NCBI GenBank assembly: GCA_035510855.1
Contig: DATKGG010000021.1
Coordinates: 1-42,337, forward strand
DNA from: Palsa-459 sp035510855
Lineage (GTDB): Bacteria > Actinomycetota > Acidimicrobiia > Acidimicrobiales > RAAP-2
DNA length: 42,337 nucleotides
Direction: 5' to 3'
The notes under the pieces are model-generated. The model saw only the letters and a list, made by a program, of their open reading frames with translations. It was not told the DNA's origin and made no database searches. Below, piece by piece: positions 8,784 to 16,203 of the stretch; the first letter of the stretch is position 1, and each line of letters opens with the position of its first letter. The translations under genes were made by a program, and so were the position numbers.

Positions 8784-8789
8784 AACCTA
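8784..8789 (-). promoter_or_regulatory. -10 box of a leaderless transcript (NUDIX)
   Basis: TAGGTT on the minus strand, 7 nt before ATG 8776, just after the stop of hemQ. It suggests the NUDIX-GNAT pair has its own promoter. Confidence 0.5.
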
Positions 8790-8797
8790 CCAACCGT

Positions 8798-9484
8798 TCA
8801 GGCGACAGCGTGGGTGAGCACGTCGTCGAGTGTGCCGACCATCCCCGTGTAGAAGGGGCCGAAGTCCGCAAAGTTCGCGGATGCCTCGTCGAATCGCATG
8901 GTGTAGACGCAGTCCTTGAGGTCGTCGAGGTGCGCCCCGAACAGGGTGACGCCCCACTCGAAGTCGTCGAGTCCCGTCGAGCCGGTGATCACCTGGAGGA
9001 TCCGCCCTTTGAACTCACGGCCGACCTTGCCATGGCCACGCATGAGCTCCTCGCGTCGTGCGTAGTCGAGCAAGTACCAGTTGTGCTCGTCCCCGCGACG
9101 CTTGGACATCGCGTAGAAGCAAAACGCCGGCAGGCCAGCGGGCGGCAGCGACGGGTAGAGCCTCGCGTCGAGCATCTCTTGTGGCATCCCGGATGCGTAC
9201 TCGGAGACCTCGGTCAGCGACAGGTAGCTGTCGACCGCCACGAGTCCAGCGCGGTTGAGCCGCGTCTGCAGCTCACGCAGGACCCAGGCGTCAGCGCAGA
9301 GCGCCATCACACAGCAGTCAGCCTTGTGGCCGAGGATGGCGGTGAGTACGACTTGACCGTCGTGTTCGCCCGCCCAGCTGATCGCGTCGGACACCGCGCC
9401 GCGGTCCGCTTCGATGTCCGCGCGACAAAAGAGGTGCAGCACGGTGAGTCCGGTCGTCGGCACCAGTGCGGGGGGCGTGTCCAT
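8798..9484 (-). CDS. hemQ: Coproheme decarboxylase (chlorite dismutase family)
   Basis: A 228-residue protein that would convert coproheme III to protoheme in the coproporphyrin-dependent haem pathway of Gram-positive bacteria. The conserved C-terminal block is clear: FYAMSKRRGDEHNWYLLDYA, then LMRGHGKVGREFKG with the haem-ligand His, ITGSTGLDDFEWGVTLFGAH and YTMRFDEASANFADFG, ending FYTGM. Length is normal for an actinobacterial HemQ. The ATG at 9484 sits 6 nt after a TACGAT box, with no ribosome site. It is divergent from the cupin gene. No other haem gene is adjacent in this window. Confidence 0.93.
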   Translation of the reverse strand: MDTPPALVPTTGLTVLHLFCRADIEADRGAVSDAISWAGEHDGQVVLTAILGHKADCCVMALCADAWVLRELQTRLNRAGLVAVDSYLSLTEVSEYASGMPQEMLDARLYPSLPPAGLPAFCFYAMSKRRGDEHNWYLLDYARREELMRGHGKVGREFKGRILQVITGSTGLDDFEWGVTLFGAHLDDLKDCVYTMRFDEASANFADFGPFYTGMVGTLDDVLTHAVA

Positions 9485-9490
9485 GCCACA

Positions 9491-9496
9491 ATCGTA
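9491..9496 (-). promoter_or_regulatory. -10 box of a leaderless transcript (hemQ)
   Basis: TACGAT on the minus strand, 6 nt before ATG 9484. It lies back to back with the plus-strand box at 9531-9536. Confidence 0.5.
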
Positions 9497-9530
9497 AGCC
9501 GACCTCTCGCTGGCACCGACGGCTCACGCC

Positions 9531-9536
9531 TATCCT
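9531..9536 (+). promoter_or_regulatory. -10 box of a leaderless transcript (small ORF plus cupin)
   Basis: TATCCT, 6 nt before the GTG at 9543, with no Shine-Dalgarno sequence between. Transcription would start at the GTG. Confidence 0.5.
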
Positions 9537-9542
9537 GCCTGC

Positions 9543-9638
9543 GTGACCGTCGCTCGATCGGTCAGACGCTCCGGTCGCGCGGCGGCACGACGAGACTTGC
9601 TGCGCACCGCGGCGCGCCAATGGACGCCATCTCGATGA
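9543..9638 (+). CDS. Possible leaderless 31-codon upstream ORF, Arg-rich
   Basis: GTG 9543 stands 6 nt after a TATCCT box, as other probable leaderless genes here do. It opens a 31-residue frame, rich in Arg and Ala (starts VTVARSVRRSGRAAARR, ends WTPSR), whose TGA overlaps ATG 9635 of the cupin gene as ATGA. This suggests a translated leader peptide coupled to the cupin gene. It could instead be a chance frame in a cupin gene starting at ATG 9620. No homologue is recognised. Confidence 0.35.
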   Translation: MTVARSVRRSGRAAARRDLLRTAARQWTPSR

Positions 9639-10066
9639 GCGACGTCGCCTGGATCCGCTCGCTCGACGACGCCGTCGCCCGAGCGGTGATCGACGACGGC
9701 GCGGTCGGCATCAGCGCCATGCCACTGGCACACGGGGCCGACCCATGGTCAGCGACCGTGCTCGTGTGCGAGCCAGACGGCGTCCTGCAGCCACACGTGG
9801 CGGGACGTGACCAGATCTTCTTGCCACTCGAGGGACGCGGCTGGCTCGAGATCGAAGGCGTGCGCCGCGAGATCGAGCCCGGCTCCTGCGGTGTTGTGCG
9901 TGCCGGCCAGCTCCATGCCAAGGGTGCGACGACCCGGCTCGTCGTGCTCGTGCTGCAGTCCCCGACGATCCACCTCGCCGACAGTCGCGCCGGACACGAC
10001 GATGGCGTGGCGCCGAGCGCCACGCCATCGTCGTCGTCTGGCCCGGGCGGGGGGTTGCCCGGGTAA
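9635..10066 (+). CDS. Cupin domain protein
   Basis: A small single-domain cupin, 143 residues from ATG 9635 (148 from ATG 9620). The two motifs are VLQPHVAGRDQIFLPLEGRG and, after EIEGVRREIEPG, VVRAGQLHAKGATTRLVVL. The first motif keeps one His and a Gln; the second has His in QLHAKG, so a metal site is possible. Function cannot be assigned. The last ~25 residues are low complexity because they are encoded by a long perfect hairpin that may serve as transcription terminator. It is divergent from hemQ and convergent with groEL, ending 7 nt from the groEL stop. Confidence 0.75.
   Translation: MSDVAWIRSLDDAVARAVIDDGAVGISAMPLAHGADPWSATVLVCEPDGVLQPHVAGRDQIFLPLEGRGWLEIEGVRREIEPGSCGVVRAGQLHAKGATTRLVVLVLQSPTIHLADSRAGHDDGVAPSATPSSSSGPGGGLPG
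9996..10034. terminator. 17-bp perfect hairpin, probable bidirectional terminator
   Basis: ACGACGATGGCGTGGCG, loop CCGAG, then the perfect complement, inside the 3' end of the cupin gene. A second GC hairpin (CCCGGGC ... GCCCGGG, about 10042-10062) follows at once. No T run is present, which is usual for GC-rich actinobacteria. It could stop both the cupin transcript and the converging groEL transcript. Confidence 0.55.
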
Positions 10067-10073
10067 GCGCGCT

Positions 10074-11696
10074 CTAGAAGTCGTCCATCCCGCCACCGGG
10101 CATCGCGGGCGCCTTGTCTTCGGGCTTGTCCACGATCACGGCCTCGGTCGTGAGGAACAGGGCCGCGATGGAGGCCGCGTTCTGCAGCGCGGAGCGCGTG
10201 ACCTTCGCCGCGTCGATGACGCCCGCCTTGATCAGGTCCTCGTAGTCGCCGGTCGCGGCATTGAGGCCCTCGGTCGCCTTCTTCAGGTTGCGGACCTTCT
10301 CGACGACGACGCCGCCCTCAAGACCCGCGTTCACGGCGATCTGCTTCAGCGGCTCTTCGACGGCACGGCCGACGATGCGTGCTCCGGTCGCCTCGTCGCC
10401 CTCGAGCTTGTCCGCCGTCTCGTAGATGGCCGTCTGGGCGCGGAGCAGCGCGACGCCACCGCCGGGCACGACTCCCTCTTCGATCGCCGCCTTCGTGGTC
10501 GACACGGCGTCTTCGATGCGGTGCTTCTTCTCCTTCAGCTCGACCTCGGTGGCCGCGCCGACCTTGATGACCGCAACACCGCCGGACAGCTTGGCGAGGC
10601 GCTCTTGGAGCTTCTCGCGGTCGTAGTCCGAGTCGGTGTTCTCGATCTCAGCCTTGATCTGGTTGATCCGACCCTTGATGTCGTTGTCGTCGCCAGAGCC
10701 CTCGACGATCGTCGTCTCGTCCTTGGTGACGACGACCTTTCGGGCGCGACCGAGCAGGTCGATCCCCACGTTCTCGAGCTTGAGACCCACCTCTTCGGTG
10801 ATGACCTGGCCACCCGTGAGGATCGCCATGTCCTGGAGCATCGCCTTGCGGCGCTCCCCGAACCCGGGGGCCTTGATCGCCACCGACTTGAAGGTGCCTC
10901 GGATCTTGTTCACGACGAGCGTGGCGAGAGCCTCGCCCTCGACGTCCTCGGCGATGATGACGAGCGGACGGCCGCCCTGCATGACCTTCTCGAGTACGGG
11001 CAGCAAGTCACGGACCGCGGAGATCTTGGAGCCGACGAACAGGAGGTAGGCGTCCTCGAGGACCGCCTCCATCCGCTCGGAGTCCGTTACGAAGTACGGA
11101 GAGATGTAGCCCTTGTCAAAGCGCATGCCCTCGACCAGGTCCATGTCCATGCCGAAGGTCTGGGACTCTTCGACCGTGATGACGCCGTCCTTGCCGACCT
11201 TGTCGATCGCCTCGGAGATCATCTGGCCGATCTCGGTGTCCGCTGCGGAGATCGAGGCCACCTGGGCGATCTGCTCTTTGGTGTTCGCCTCCTTGGAGCT
11301 GGTGTGCAGCGACGTGACCGCGGTCTCGACGGCCGCCTCGATGCCCTTCTTGAGCGACATGGGGTTCGCGCCTGCGGCGACGTTGCGCAGCCCCTCGCGG
11401 ACCATCGCCCAGGCAAGCACGGTCGCCGTCGTCGTGCCGTCACCGGCCACGTCGTCAGTCTTCTTCGCGACTTCCTTCACGAGCTCGGCGCCGATCCTCT
11501 CGAAGGGGTCCTCGAGCTCGATCTCCTTGGCGATGGAGACGCCGTCGTTCGTGATTGTGGGGGCCCCCCACTTCTTGTCGAGCACGACGTTGCGGCCCTT
11601 CGGGCCGAGCGTCACGCGGACGGCGTCCGCGAGCTTGTTCATCCCTGTTTCGAGCGACCGTCGGGCCTGCTCGTCGAACGCAATCAACTTCGACAC
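10074..11696 (-). CDS. groL: 60-kDa chaperonin GroEL
   Basis: A 540-residue group I chaperonin subunit that folds proteins in the cytoplasm in ATP-driven rings with GroES. It begins SKLIAFDEQARRSLETG, contains the ATP motif VTLGPKGRNVVLD and DDVAGDGTTTATVLAWAMV, and ends with a short Gly-Met tail (PGGGMDDF). GTG 11696 is chosen because AGGAGG lies about 7 nt upstream and the N-terminus matches the family. No groES gene is adjacent, as with the separate groEL copies common in actinomycetes. A CIRCE operator upstream indicates HrcA heat-shock control. Confidence 0.97.
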   Translation of the reverse strand: MSKLIAFDEQARRSLETGMNKLADAVRVTLGPKGRNVVLDKKWGAPTITNDGVSIAKEIELEDPFERIGAELVKEVAKKTDDVAGDGTTTATVLAWAMVREGLRNVAAGANPMSLKKGIEAAVETAVTSLHTSSKEANTKEQIAQVASISAADTEIGQMISEAIDKVGKDGVITVEESQTFGMDMDLVEGMRFDKGYISPYFVTDSERMEAVLEDAYLLFVGSKISAVRDLLPVLEKVMQGGRPLVIIAEDVEGEALATLVVNKIRGTFKSVAIKAPGFGERRKAMLQDMAILTGGQVITEEVGLKLENVGIDLLGRARKVVVTKDETTIVEGSGDDNDIKGRINQIKAEIENTDSDYDREKLQERLAKLSGGVAVIKVGAATEVELKEKKHRIEDAVSTTKAAIEEGVVPGGGVALLRAQTAIYETADKLEGDEATGARIVGRAVEEPLKQIAVNAGLEGGVVVEKVRNLKKATEGLNAATGDYEDLIKAGVIDAAKVTRSALQNAASIAALFLTTEAVIVDKPEDKAPAMPGGGMDDF

Positions 11697-11740
11697 GATG
11701 CTTCCTCCTGGACGTGGTGCGTCATCTACAGGGCTCCACA

Positions 11741-11767
11741 TTAGCAGTCAGGTGCCGAGACTGCTAG
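11741..11767. promoter_or_regulatory. CIRCE operator (HrcA site) upstream of groEL
   Basis: TTAGCAGTC, 9-nt spacer, GACTGCTAG. The spacing and layout are those of CIRCE (consensus TTAGCACTC-N9-GAGTGCTAA), with a symmetrical C/G change in both arms and one end mismatch. It lies 45 nt before the groEL start, where HrcA would block transcription in unstressed cells. Confidence 0.85.
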
Positions 11768-11820
11768 CAGACGGATCGATGGAGTGCCAGAGAGCTGTGC
11801 CCGGGGTCGCCTCGGGGCGC

Positions 11821-11826
11821 TAGACC
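11821..11826 (+). promoter_or_regulatory. -10 box of a leaderless transcript (gpgS)
   Basis: TAGACC, 6 nt before GTG 11833; no ribosome site between. The last base departs from TANNNT. Confidence 0.35.
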
Positions 11827-11832
11827 GTCGAC

Positions 11833-12675
11833 GTGCGACGTGGCTTCAGCGCGAGGGGAACCGGGCTGTGGCCTGCGGGGTCGTTCGCGACCGGTGACGC
11901 CCTGGCACGCAAGCAGGGCCGCCGCGTGAGCGTCGTGATCCCGGCCAGGAACGAGGCGGCCACCGTCGCGGGCGTGGTCCGCCCGCTCGTCACCGCCCAT
12001 GGGCCGGCTTCGGGCTCGGGCCTGGTCGACGAGGTCGTGGTGGTCGACGACGGCTCGACCGACGCGACCGCACGGATCGCCCGGGGGGCCGGGGCCAGGG
12101 TCCATCGGCTGACGAGCAGCATCGGGAAGGGCCTCGCGATGACCGAGGGCGCCCTCGTCGCCACCGGGGAGTTTGTCATCTTCCTCGACGCCGACGTCGT
12201 GGACATGGAGCCGATCTGGATCCCCCAGCTCCTGGGGCCCCTCTTGCTCGACGACGAGGTGGCCCTCGTCAAGGCCTTCTACGAGCGTCCGCTCAACGGG
12301 CGGCCGACGGGTGGAGGCAGGGTGACCGAGCTCGCGGCCCGTCCCATCCTCTCGCTCCTCTTCCCCGACCTCGCCGACGTGCTCCAGCCACTCGCCGGCG
12401 AGACCGCCGCGCGGCGCTCAACGATCCTCGAGGTCGGCATCGAGCCGGACTACGGCGCGGAGCTCGGGCTGCTGATCGACGTGGCTCGCCGTCATGGCGC
12501 GTCGTCGATCGCCCAGGTGGACCTTGGTCGTCGGACGCATCGCAACCGTCCGCTCAACGAACTTGGATCGATGTCGCGCGACGTGCTTCGCGTCGCGCTC
12601 GATCGCGCGGGCGTGCTGACCGGTATCCAGGACTACTTGGTGCTGGCACCGAGAACGACGATCACGTCGTCCTGA
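11833..12675 (+). CDS. gpgS: Glucosyl-3-phosphoglycerate synthase
   Basis: A 280-residue GT-A glycosyltransferase that would transfer glucose from an NDP-glucose to 3-phosphoglycerate, the first step to glucosylglycerate and, in mycobacteria, methylglucose lipopolysaccharide. Motifs in order: VSVVIPARNEAATV, DEVVVVDDGSTDATA, the metal-binding FLDADVVDM, and the family-specific YERPLNGRPTGGGRVTELAA, then QPLAGE. GTG 11833 follows a -10-like box. No phosphatase (GpgP) gene is adjacent. The 3' end overlaps the convergent LytR_C gene by 43 bp. Confidence 0.88.
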   Translation: MRRGFSARGTGLWPAGSFATGDALARKQGRRVSVVIPARNEAATVAGVVRPLVTAHGPASGSGLVDEVVVVDDGSTDATARIARGAGARVHRLTSSIGKGLAMTEGALVATGEFVIFLDADVVDMEPIWIPQLLGPLLLDDEVALVKAFYERPLNGRPTGGGRVTELAARPILSLLFPDLADVLQPLAGETAARRSTILEVGIEPDYGAELGLLIDVARRHGASSIAQVDLGRRTHRNRPLNELGSMSRDVLRVALDRAGVLTGIQDYLVLAPRTTITSS

Positions 12676-13115
12676 AGCGCGCCTTTGACGCCCGAGTGCC
12701 TGATGCGGACGATCACGTGCGCATGCGGGACGCCGAGGATGGCCGCCACGTCCTTCGCGGCCTGCTGGTGCCCGCGCGCGAAGTAGACGATCGTGTGGGC
12801 GGGATGCACCGAGGCGGACTCCGCGGGCAACACGTCCCAGCCGAGCACGAACAGCTGGTGGGTCACCGTCGCTGCGGCTCCCTGCTTGGTGGTCCCGTTC
12901 GCGACCTGCACTCTCGTCGTTGACTTGTTGACCGGCTGGGTCGGGTGCTTCGGATGGTGCGGCGTGCCCGGCGACGCCAGGATGCCGTGGCTCGCGGGTC
13001 CGAGCAAGAGGATCAGCGCCACGAGGAAGCATGTGACGACGATGCCCGCCCGCACGAGGTGCACGCTGCCCCCGGCACTTGTCGGCGTGGCGTCCTCTTC
13101 GACGAAGGTGGACAT
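12633..13115 (-). CDS. Membrane-anchored LytR_C-domain protein
   Basis: A 160-residue protein with a short cytoplasmic N-terminus, one membrane helix near residues 22-45 (AGIVVTCFLVALILLLG), a His/Pro/Thr-rich linker and an extracellular C-terminal domain. That domain (TRVQVANGTTKQGAAATVTH, then LGWDVLPAESA and TIVYFARGHQQAAKDVA) matches LytR_C, found alone or at the end of LytR-CpsA-Psr wall-polymer ligases. It probably acts at the cell wall; its exact role is unknown. ATG 13115 stands 7 nt after TAGGCT with no ribosome site. Its 3' end overlaps gpgS tail to tail. Confidence 0.85.
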   Translation of the reverse strand: MSTFVEEDATPTSAGGSVHLVRAGIVVTCFLVALILLLGPASHGILASPGTPHHPKHPTQPVNKSTTRVQVANGTTKQGAAATVTHQLFVLGWDVLPAESASVHPAHTIVYFARGHQQAAKDVAAILGVPHAHVIVRIRHSGVKGALQDDVIVVLGASTK

Positions 13116-13122
13116 CGGTTCG

Positions 13123-13128
13123 AGCCTA
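13123..13128 (-). promoter_or_regulatory. -10 box of a leaderless transcript (LytR_C gene)
   Basis: TAGGCT on the minus strand, 7 nt before ATG 13115. Confidence 0.5.
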
Positions 13129-13325
13129 TTGCGCGGCGCATGCCCCTGCGGGCCTCGACGCGCAGATTATTGCGACATGGTGGCGACGTTCGGTGCCATT
13201 AGCCTCGCGGCACGCCAGTGTGGCGCAGCTGGAAGCGCGGACGACTTGTAGGCGATTATCTGGCCGTCTTCGAAAGGAGCGGGCGGAGCGGCTCGTCTGC
13301 AACGGCGACATGCGGCCGGAGACAC

Positions 13326-13396
13326 GCCCGGGTAGCTCAATGGCAGAGCACCCGCCTTGTAAGCGGGCGATAGGGGTTCGACTCCCCTCCTGGGCT
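13326..13396 (+). tRNA. tRNA-Thr (anticodon TGT)
   Basis: A complete cloverleaf. The acceptor stem is GCCCGGG with CCTGGGC (one G-U pair), D stem GCTC/GAGC, anticodon stem CCCGC/GCGGG around CTTGTAA, and T arm AGGGG-TTCGACT-CCCCT. The discriminator is T and CCA is not encoded. It reads threonine ACA codons, and ACN by wobble. Confidence 0.97.
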
Positions 13397-13544
13397 CCGA
13401 CAGACGTGTGCTGGCACACTGACTCGGGCGTGAGACGGCCCACCTCCACACGGATCAGTGGGGAGGGCTTCTGGGGCGAGCCGCAGCCCCTTCGTGTCCT
13501 CGTCGCAGTCCCCGCGATACATCGGAGACAGCGAGTGGGCAGTA

Positions 13545-14435
13545 TCAGCGAACTGGCCGGGTGGCACGCTGGCGAGCGACCTCGAAGCAGGCGACCGCGC
13601 CGGCGACGCCAGCGTTGAGCGACGAGATCTCGCCAAGCTGCGGGATCGCGACGACCTCGTCGCAACGTGTCCTCGTCAGGCGGCTGAGGCCGCGTTCCTC
13701 GCCACCGATGACGATCGCAACCGGGACATCGCGCAGGTCGAGGTCGTAGATGGGGCGGCGGCTCTCTGGTGCGAGACCGACGCTCAGCACGCCGGCGTCC
13801 GAGAGGTCGCGCAGCGCCGTCGGGATGCCGGCGACCGCGGCGAAGTCGAGCCGCTCGATCGCGCCTGAGGCAGTCTTGGTCACCGCTGGGGTGAGTCGCG
13901 CAGAGCGATGCCTCGGCAGCACGATTCCGGTCACCCCGGCGCACTCGGCGCTCCGAAGCAGCGCGCCGAGGTTGCGCGGGTCCGTGACGCCGTCGCAGAC
14001 GACGAGGAAGGCCGCGGTTCCGTCGAGACCAGCGCACAGCTCGGCGAGGCTCGAGGTGGGCACCGGATCGCACAGCGCGTACACACCCTGGTTGCCCTCG
14101 GTCCTCGCCTCACGATCGAGTCGGGCGCGTGACACGTAGGCGACCGGCACGCGTCGGTCGCGCGCGGCGGACTCGATCGCGTCCAGCAACTCGGAGGACT
14201 CCTGGGCCTCGGAGATCACGACTCGACGCGCACGCCGTCGACCGGCCGTCAGCAGCTCGAGCACCGCGCGACGCCCTTCGACCTGGTCGCCGCCGAGTCC
14301 CTCGTCGCGGCGTGGCGTCGGCCGAGAAGGTCGCGCGGCCGGTCGACCTGCCCCGCGTCCAGGTGCACGACGCGGCGATCTCCCCGCGGGCGGGACCGCG
14401 CCTCGAGGCGTGCGTCGCCGCGGCGCGCCGGTCAT
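13545..14435 (-). CDS. rlmB: 23S rRNA (guanosine-2'-O-)-methyltransferase, SpoU family
   Basis: A 296-residue SPOUT methyltransferase that would 2'-O-methylate a guanosine in the peptidyl-transferase region of 23S rRNA. The knotted SAM-binding core is complete: CDGVTDPRNLGALLRSAECA, then VIGGEERGLSRLTR and IPQLGEISSLNAGVAGAVA. Before the substrate-binding domain lies a basic Arg/Pro-rich extension of about 45 residues that could contact RNA. ATG 14435 overlaps the ispF stop by 4 nt. It ends the carD-ispD-ispF-rlmB operon, like the mycobacterial cluster but without cysS. Confidence 0.92.
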   Translation of the reverse strand: MTGAPRRRTPRGAVPPAGRSPRRAPGRGAGRPAARPSRPTPRRDEGLGGDQVEGRRAVLELLTAGRRRARRVVISEAQESSELLDAIESAARDRRVPVAYVSRARLDREARTEGNQGVYALCDPVPTSSLAELCAGLDGTAAFLVVCDGVTDPRNLGALLRSAECAGVTGIVLPRHRSARLTPAVTKTASGAIERLDFAAVAGIPTALRDLSDAGVLSVGLAPESRRPIYDLDLRDVPVAIVIGGEERGLSRLTRTRCDEVVAIPQLGEISSLNAGVAGAVACFEVARQRATRPVR

Positions 14436-14911
14436 TGCGGGGCTGCGTCCACCAACAGCACGACGGCTGTTGCCGCGATGCCCTCACCGCGCCCGATCGC
14501 TCCCAGCCCCTCGGTCGTGGTTGCCTTGACCGACACCGGCGCCCCGAGCACCTCGGTGAGCCTGCTCGACATCGCCTCGAGGAGCCCTTCGAGCCTCGGG
14601 CGCTCGGCGGTGACCGTGACGTCGGCGTTGCCGATCCCGTAGCCGGCATCCCGGGCGAGGTCACGGCACCGATGGAGGAGCACGAGGGACGACACGCCTG
14701 CGGTCGTCGGGTCGTCGTCGGGGAAGTGCCGTCCCAGGTCACCGAGCCCAGCGGCCCCGAGGACCGCGTCGCAGACCGCGTGGGTCACGACGTCGGCATC
14801 GGAGTGACCCACGAGCCCCGCGTGCCCGGGCACCTCGACGCCGCCCAGCACGAGGGTCCGGCTCGCGTCGTCACTGAATCGGTGCACGTCGCTGCCGAGC
14901 CCGATCCTCAT
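14432..14911 (-). CDS. ispF: 2-C-methyl-D-erythritol 2,4-cyclodiphosphate synthase
   Basis: A 159-residue enzyme of the MEP isoprenoid pathway that makes the cyclic diphosphate from CDP-methylerythritol phosphate with loss of CMP. The metal ligands Asp8 and His10 are in IGLGSDVHRF, and the third His is in LVGHSDADVVTHAV. The C-terminal KATTTEGLGAIGRGEGIAA is the family signature. Length is normal. It overlaps ispD upstream and rlmB downstream by 4 nt each. Confidence 0.96.
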   Translation of the reverse strand: MRIGLGSDVHRFSDDASRTLVLGGVEVPGHAGLVGHSDADVVTHAVCDAVLGAAGLGDLGRHFPDDDPTTAGVSSLVLLHRCRDLARDAGYGIGNADVTVTAERPRLEGLLEAMSSRLTEVLGAPVSVKATTTEGLGAIGRGEGIAATAVVLLVDAAPQ

Positions 14912-15552
14912 CGTGCCTCGAGCGCCGCGAGCATCGACTCGAGGTCGTCGCGCGTCGTCAGCTTCCGGTTGCTCTGTTCGCCCGGCACGATCGCCACCCT
15001 CCCGCCGATCGCCTCGACGAGCGACGCGTCATCGGTCGCCTCGCGCTTCTCGTCGTGCGCGCGGCGGAGCGTGTCGGCGACGAAGGCCTGCGGGGTCTGC
15101 ACGGCGACCAGCGTCGCGCGATCGAGCGTCTCGACCACGATGGGGTCGTCGTGGCTGTTGACGCGCTTGACCGTGTCGGCGATCGCAAGCCCGGGCACCG
15201 CGCCAGCAAGCGACGTGTCGTCCAGCGCTCGCACGACGGCGTGGAATAGGGCCGGCGAGGCGAGGGGCCGCGCCGCGTCGTGGACCACGACGACGCGCGC
15301 CGTGCCCGCGATCGCGGCGAGTCCTGCACGCACCGACGCGGCACGCGACGGTCCGCCCGCGACGACCGCGTCTGCGCCGTGGGACTCTGCGGTCACGTCA
15401 GGCGGGACGACGATGACCACGAACTCGGCGACGGATCGCGCCGCGTCCACGGACCTCGACGCGACCGAGCGTCCGGCGAGATCGCAGAACTGCTTTCGCG
15501 AGCCGTATCGCTCACCTTCGCCTGCCGCGACGACGATCGCCGCGACGTCCAC
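14908..15552 (-). CDS. ispD: 2-C-methyl-D-erythritol 4-phosphate cytidylyltransferase
   Basis: A 214-residue nucleotidyltransferase making CDP-methylerythritol in the MEP pathway. The nucleotide-binding loop is VVAAGEGERYGSRKQF near residues 7-22, and VVVHDAARPLASPALF and QTPQAF are the other signatures. The GTG start lies 2 nt after the carD stop, and the end overlaps ispF by 4 nt, so the genes are coupled. Confidence 0.95.
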   Translation of the reverse strand: MDVAAIVVAAGEGERYGSRKQFCDLAGRSVASRSVDAARSVAEFVVIVVPPDVTAESHGADAVVAGGPSRAASVRAGLAAIAGTARVVVVHDAARPLASPALFHAVVRALDDTSLAGAVPGLAIADTVKRVNSHDDPIVVETLDRATLVAVQTPQAFVADTLRRAHDEKREATDDASLVEAIGGRVAIVPGEQSNRKLTTRDDLESMLAALEAR

Positions 15553-15554
15553 GG

Positions 15555-16040
15555 CTAGGGCAGGACCGAAGCCAGCCGCTCCTCAGCGGTCGGCTCGTCG
15601 ACGTTGAGCGCGAAGGTGAGCTCGGAGACGAGGATCTGCCGCGCCCTCGTCAGCATGCGCTTCTCGCCGGCCGAGAGCCCTTTGTCCTTGTCGCGGATCG
15701 AGAGGTTGCGGACGACCTCGGCGACCTGGTAGATGTCGCCGCTGCGGAGCTTCTCGGAGTGGTTCTTGAACCGGCGCGACCAGTTGGTGGGCATCCTCGC
15801 CTCCTTCTTGCGCAGCACGGCGAAGACCTCCTCGACCTCCTCGTCATTGATCACGTCGCGGAGACCGACCACGTCGGTGTTGTCGATGGGCACCATGAGC
15901 ACGAGGTCCGAGTAGGCGACTCGGAGCTTCAGGTAGTCCTGCTTCTTGCCGAAGGCCTCGCGCTTCTCGATCTTCTCGACGATGCAGGCACCATGGTGCG
16001 GATAGACGACCTTGTCGCCCTTCTTGAACTTGCGAGTCAT
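15555..16040 (-). CDS. carD: CarD family transcriptional regulator
   Basis: A 161-residue RNA-polymerase-binding regulator that, in actinobacteria, stabilises the open complex at rRNA and many other promoters. The N-terminal Tudor-like RNAP-interaction domain begins MTRKFKKGDKVVYPHHGA, and the helical DNA-binding domain includes MPTNWSRRFKNHSEKL with the conserved Trp. ATG 16040 is chosen over an upstream ATG in frame because GGAAGG lies 5 nt before it and the family starts here. It is first in the carD-ispD-ispF-rlmB operon. A TACAAT box lies about 57 nt upstream. Confidence 0.96.
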   Translation of the reverse strand: MTRKFKKGDKVVYPHHGACIVEKIEKREAFGKKQDYLKLRVAYSDLVLMVPIDNTDVVGLRDVINDEEVEEVFAVLRKKEARMPTNWSRRFKNHSEKLRSGDIYQVAEVVRNLSIRDKDKGLSAGEKRMLTRARQILVSELTFALNVDEPTAEERLASVLP

Positions 16041-16096
16041 TGAGCCTTCCTGCGCCAGGACAGAGCGGGTCACCGGCGGGCTTGAGGGGACCCTTC

Positions 16097-16102
16097 ATTG
16101 TA
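16097..16102 (-). promoter_or_regulatory. -10 box of the carD operon
   Basis: TACAAT on the minus strand, which would give a 5' UTR of about 50 nt containing the GGAAGG ribosome site. No good -35 box is seen, so RNAP would rely on the -10 element and perhaps on CarD. Confidence 0.5.
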
Positions 16103-16203
16103 CCTGTTGGTGCGTCGAGTTCGGCCGTCCCGCGCGTCCGGACGGGGACGCCCGAAAGGTTTGCCATCCCCGATCTACGATTCGCGCACCAAGGAGGCCC
16201 GCG

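Noticed and set aside
9807..11744. 645-codon open frame on the plus strand opposite groEL
   Set aside because: It mirrors the codon structure of groEL; GC-rich third positions keep the antisense frame open. Its composition (His, Asp, Arg, Leu) resembles no protein family.
13210..13300. tRNA-like stretch upstream of tRNA-Thr (D-arm-like TGGCGCAGCTGGAAGCGC and a TTCGAA)
   Set aside because: No acceptor stem and no proper anticodon or T stem can be formed, so at most it is a decayed remnant.
13475..13492. GGGGC/GCCCC hairpin between tRNA-Thr and rlmB
   Set aside because: The stem is only 5 bp with an 8-nt loop and no T run; too weak to call a terminator.
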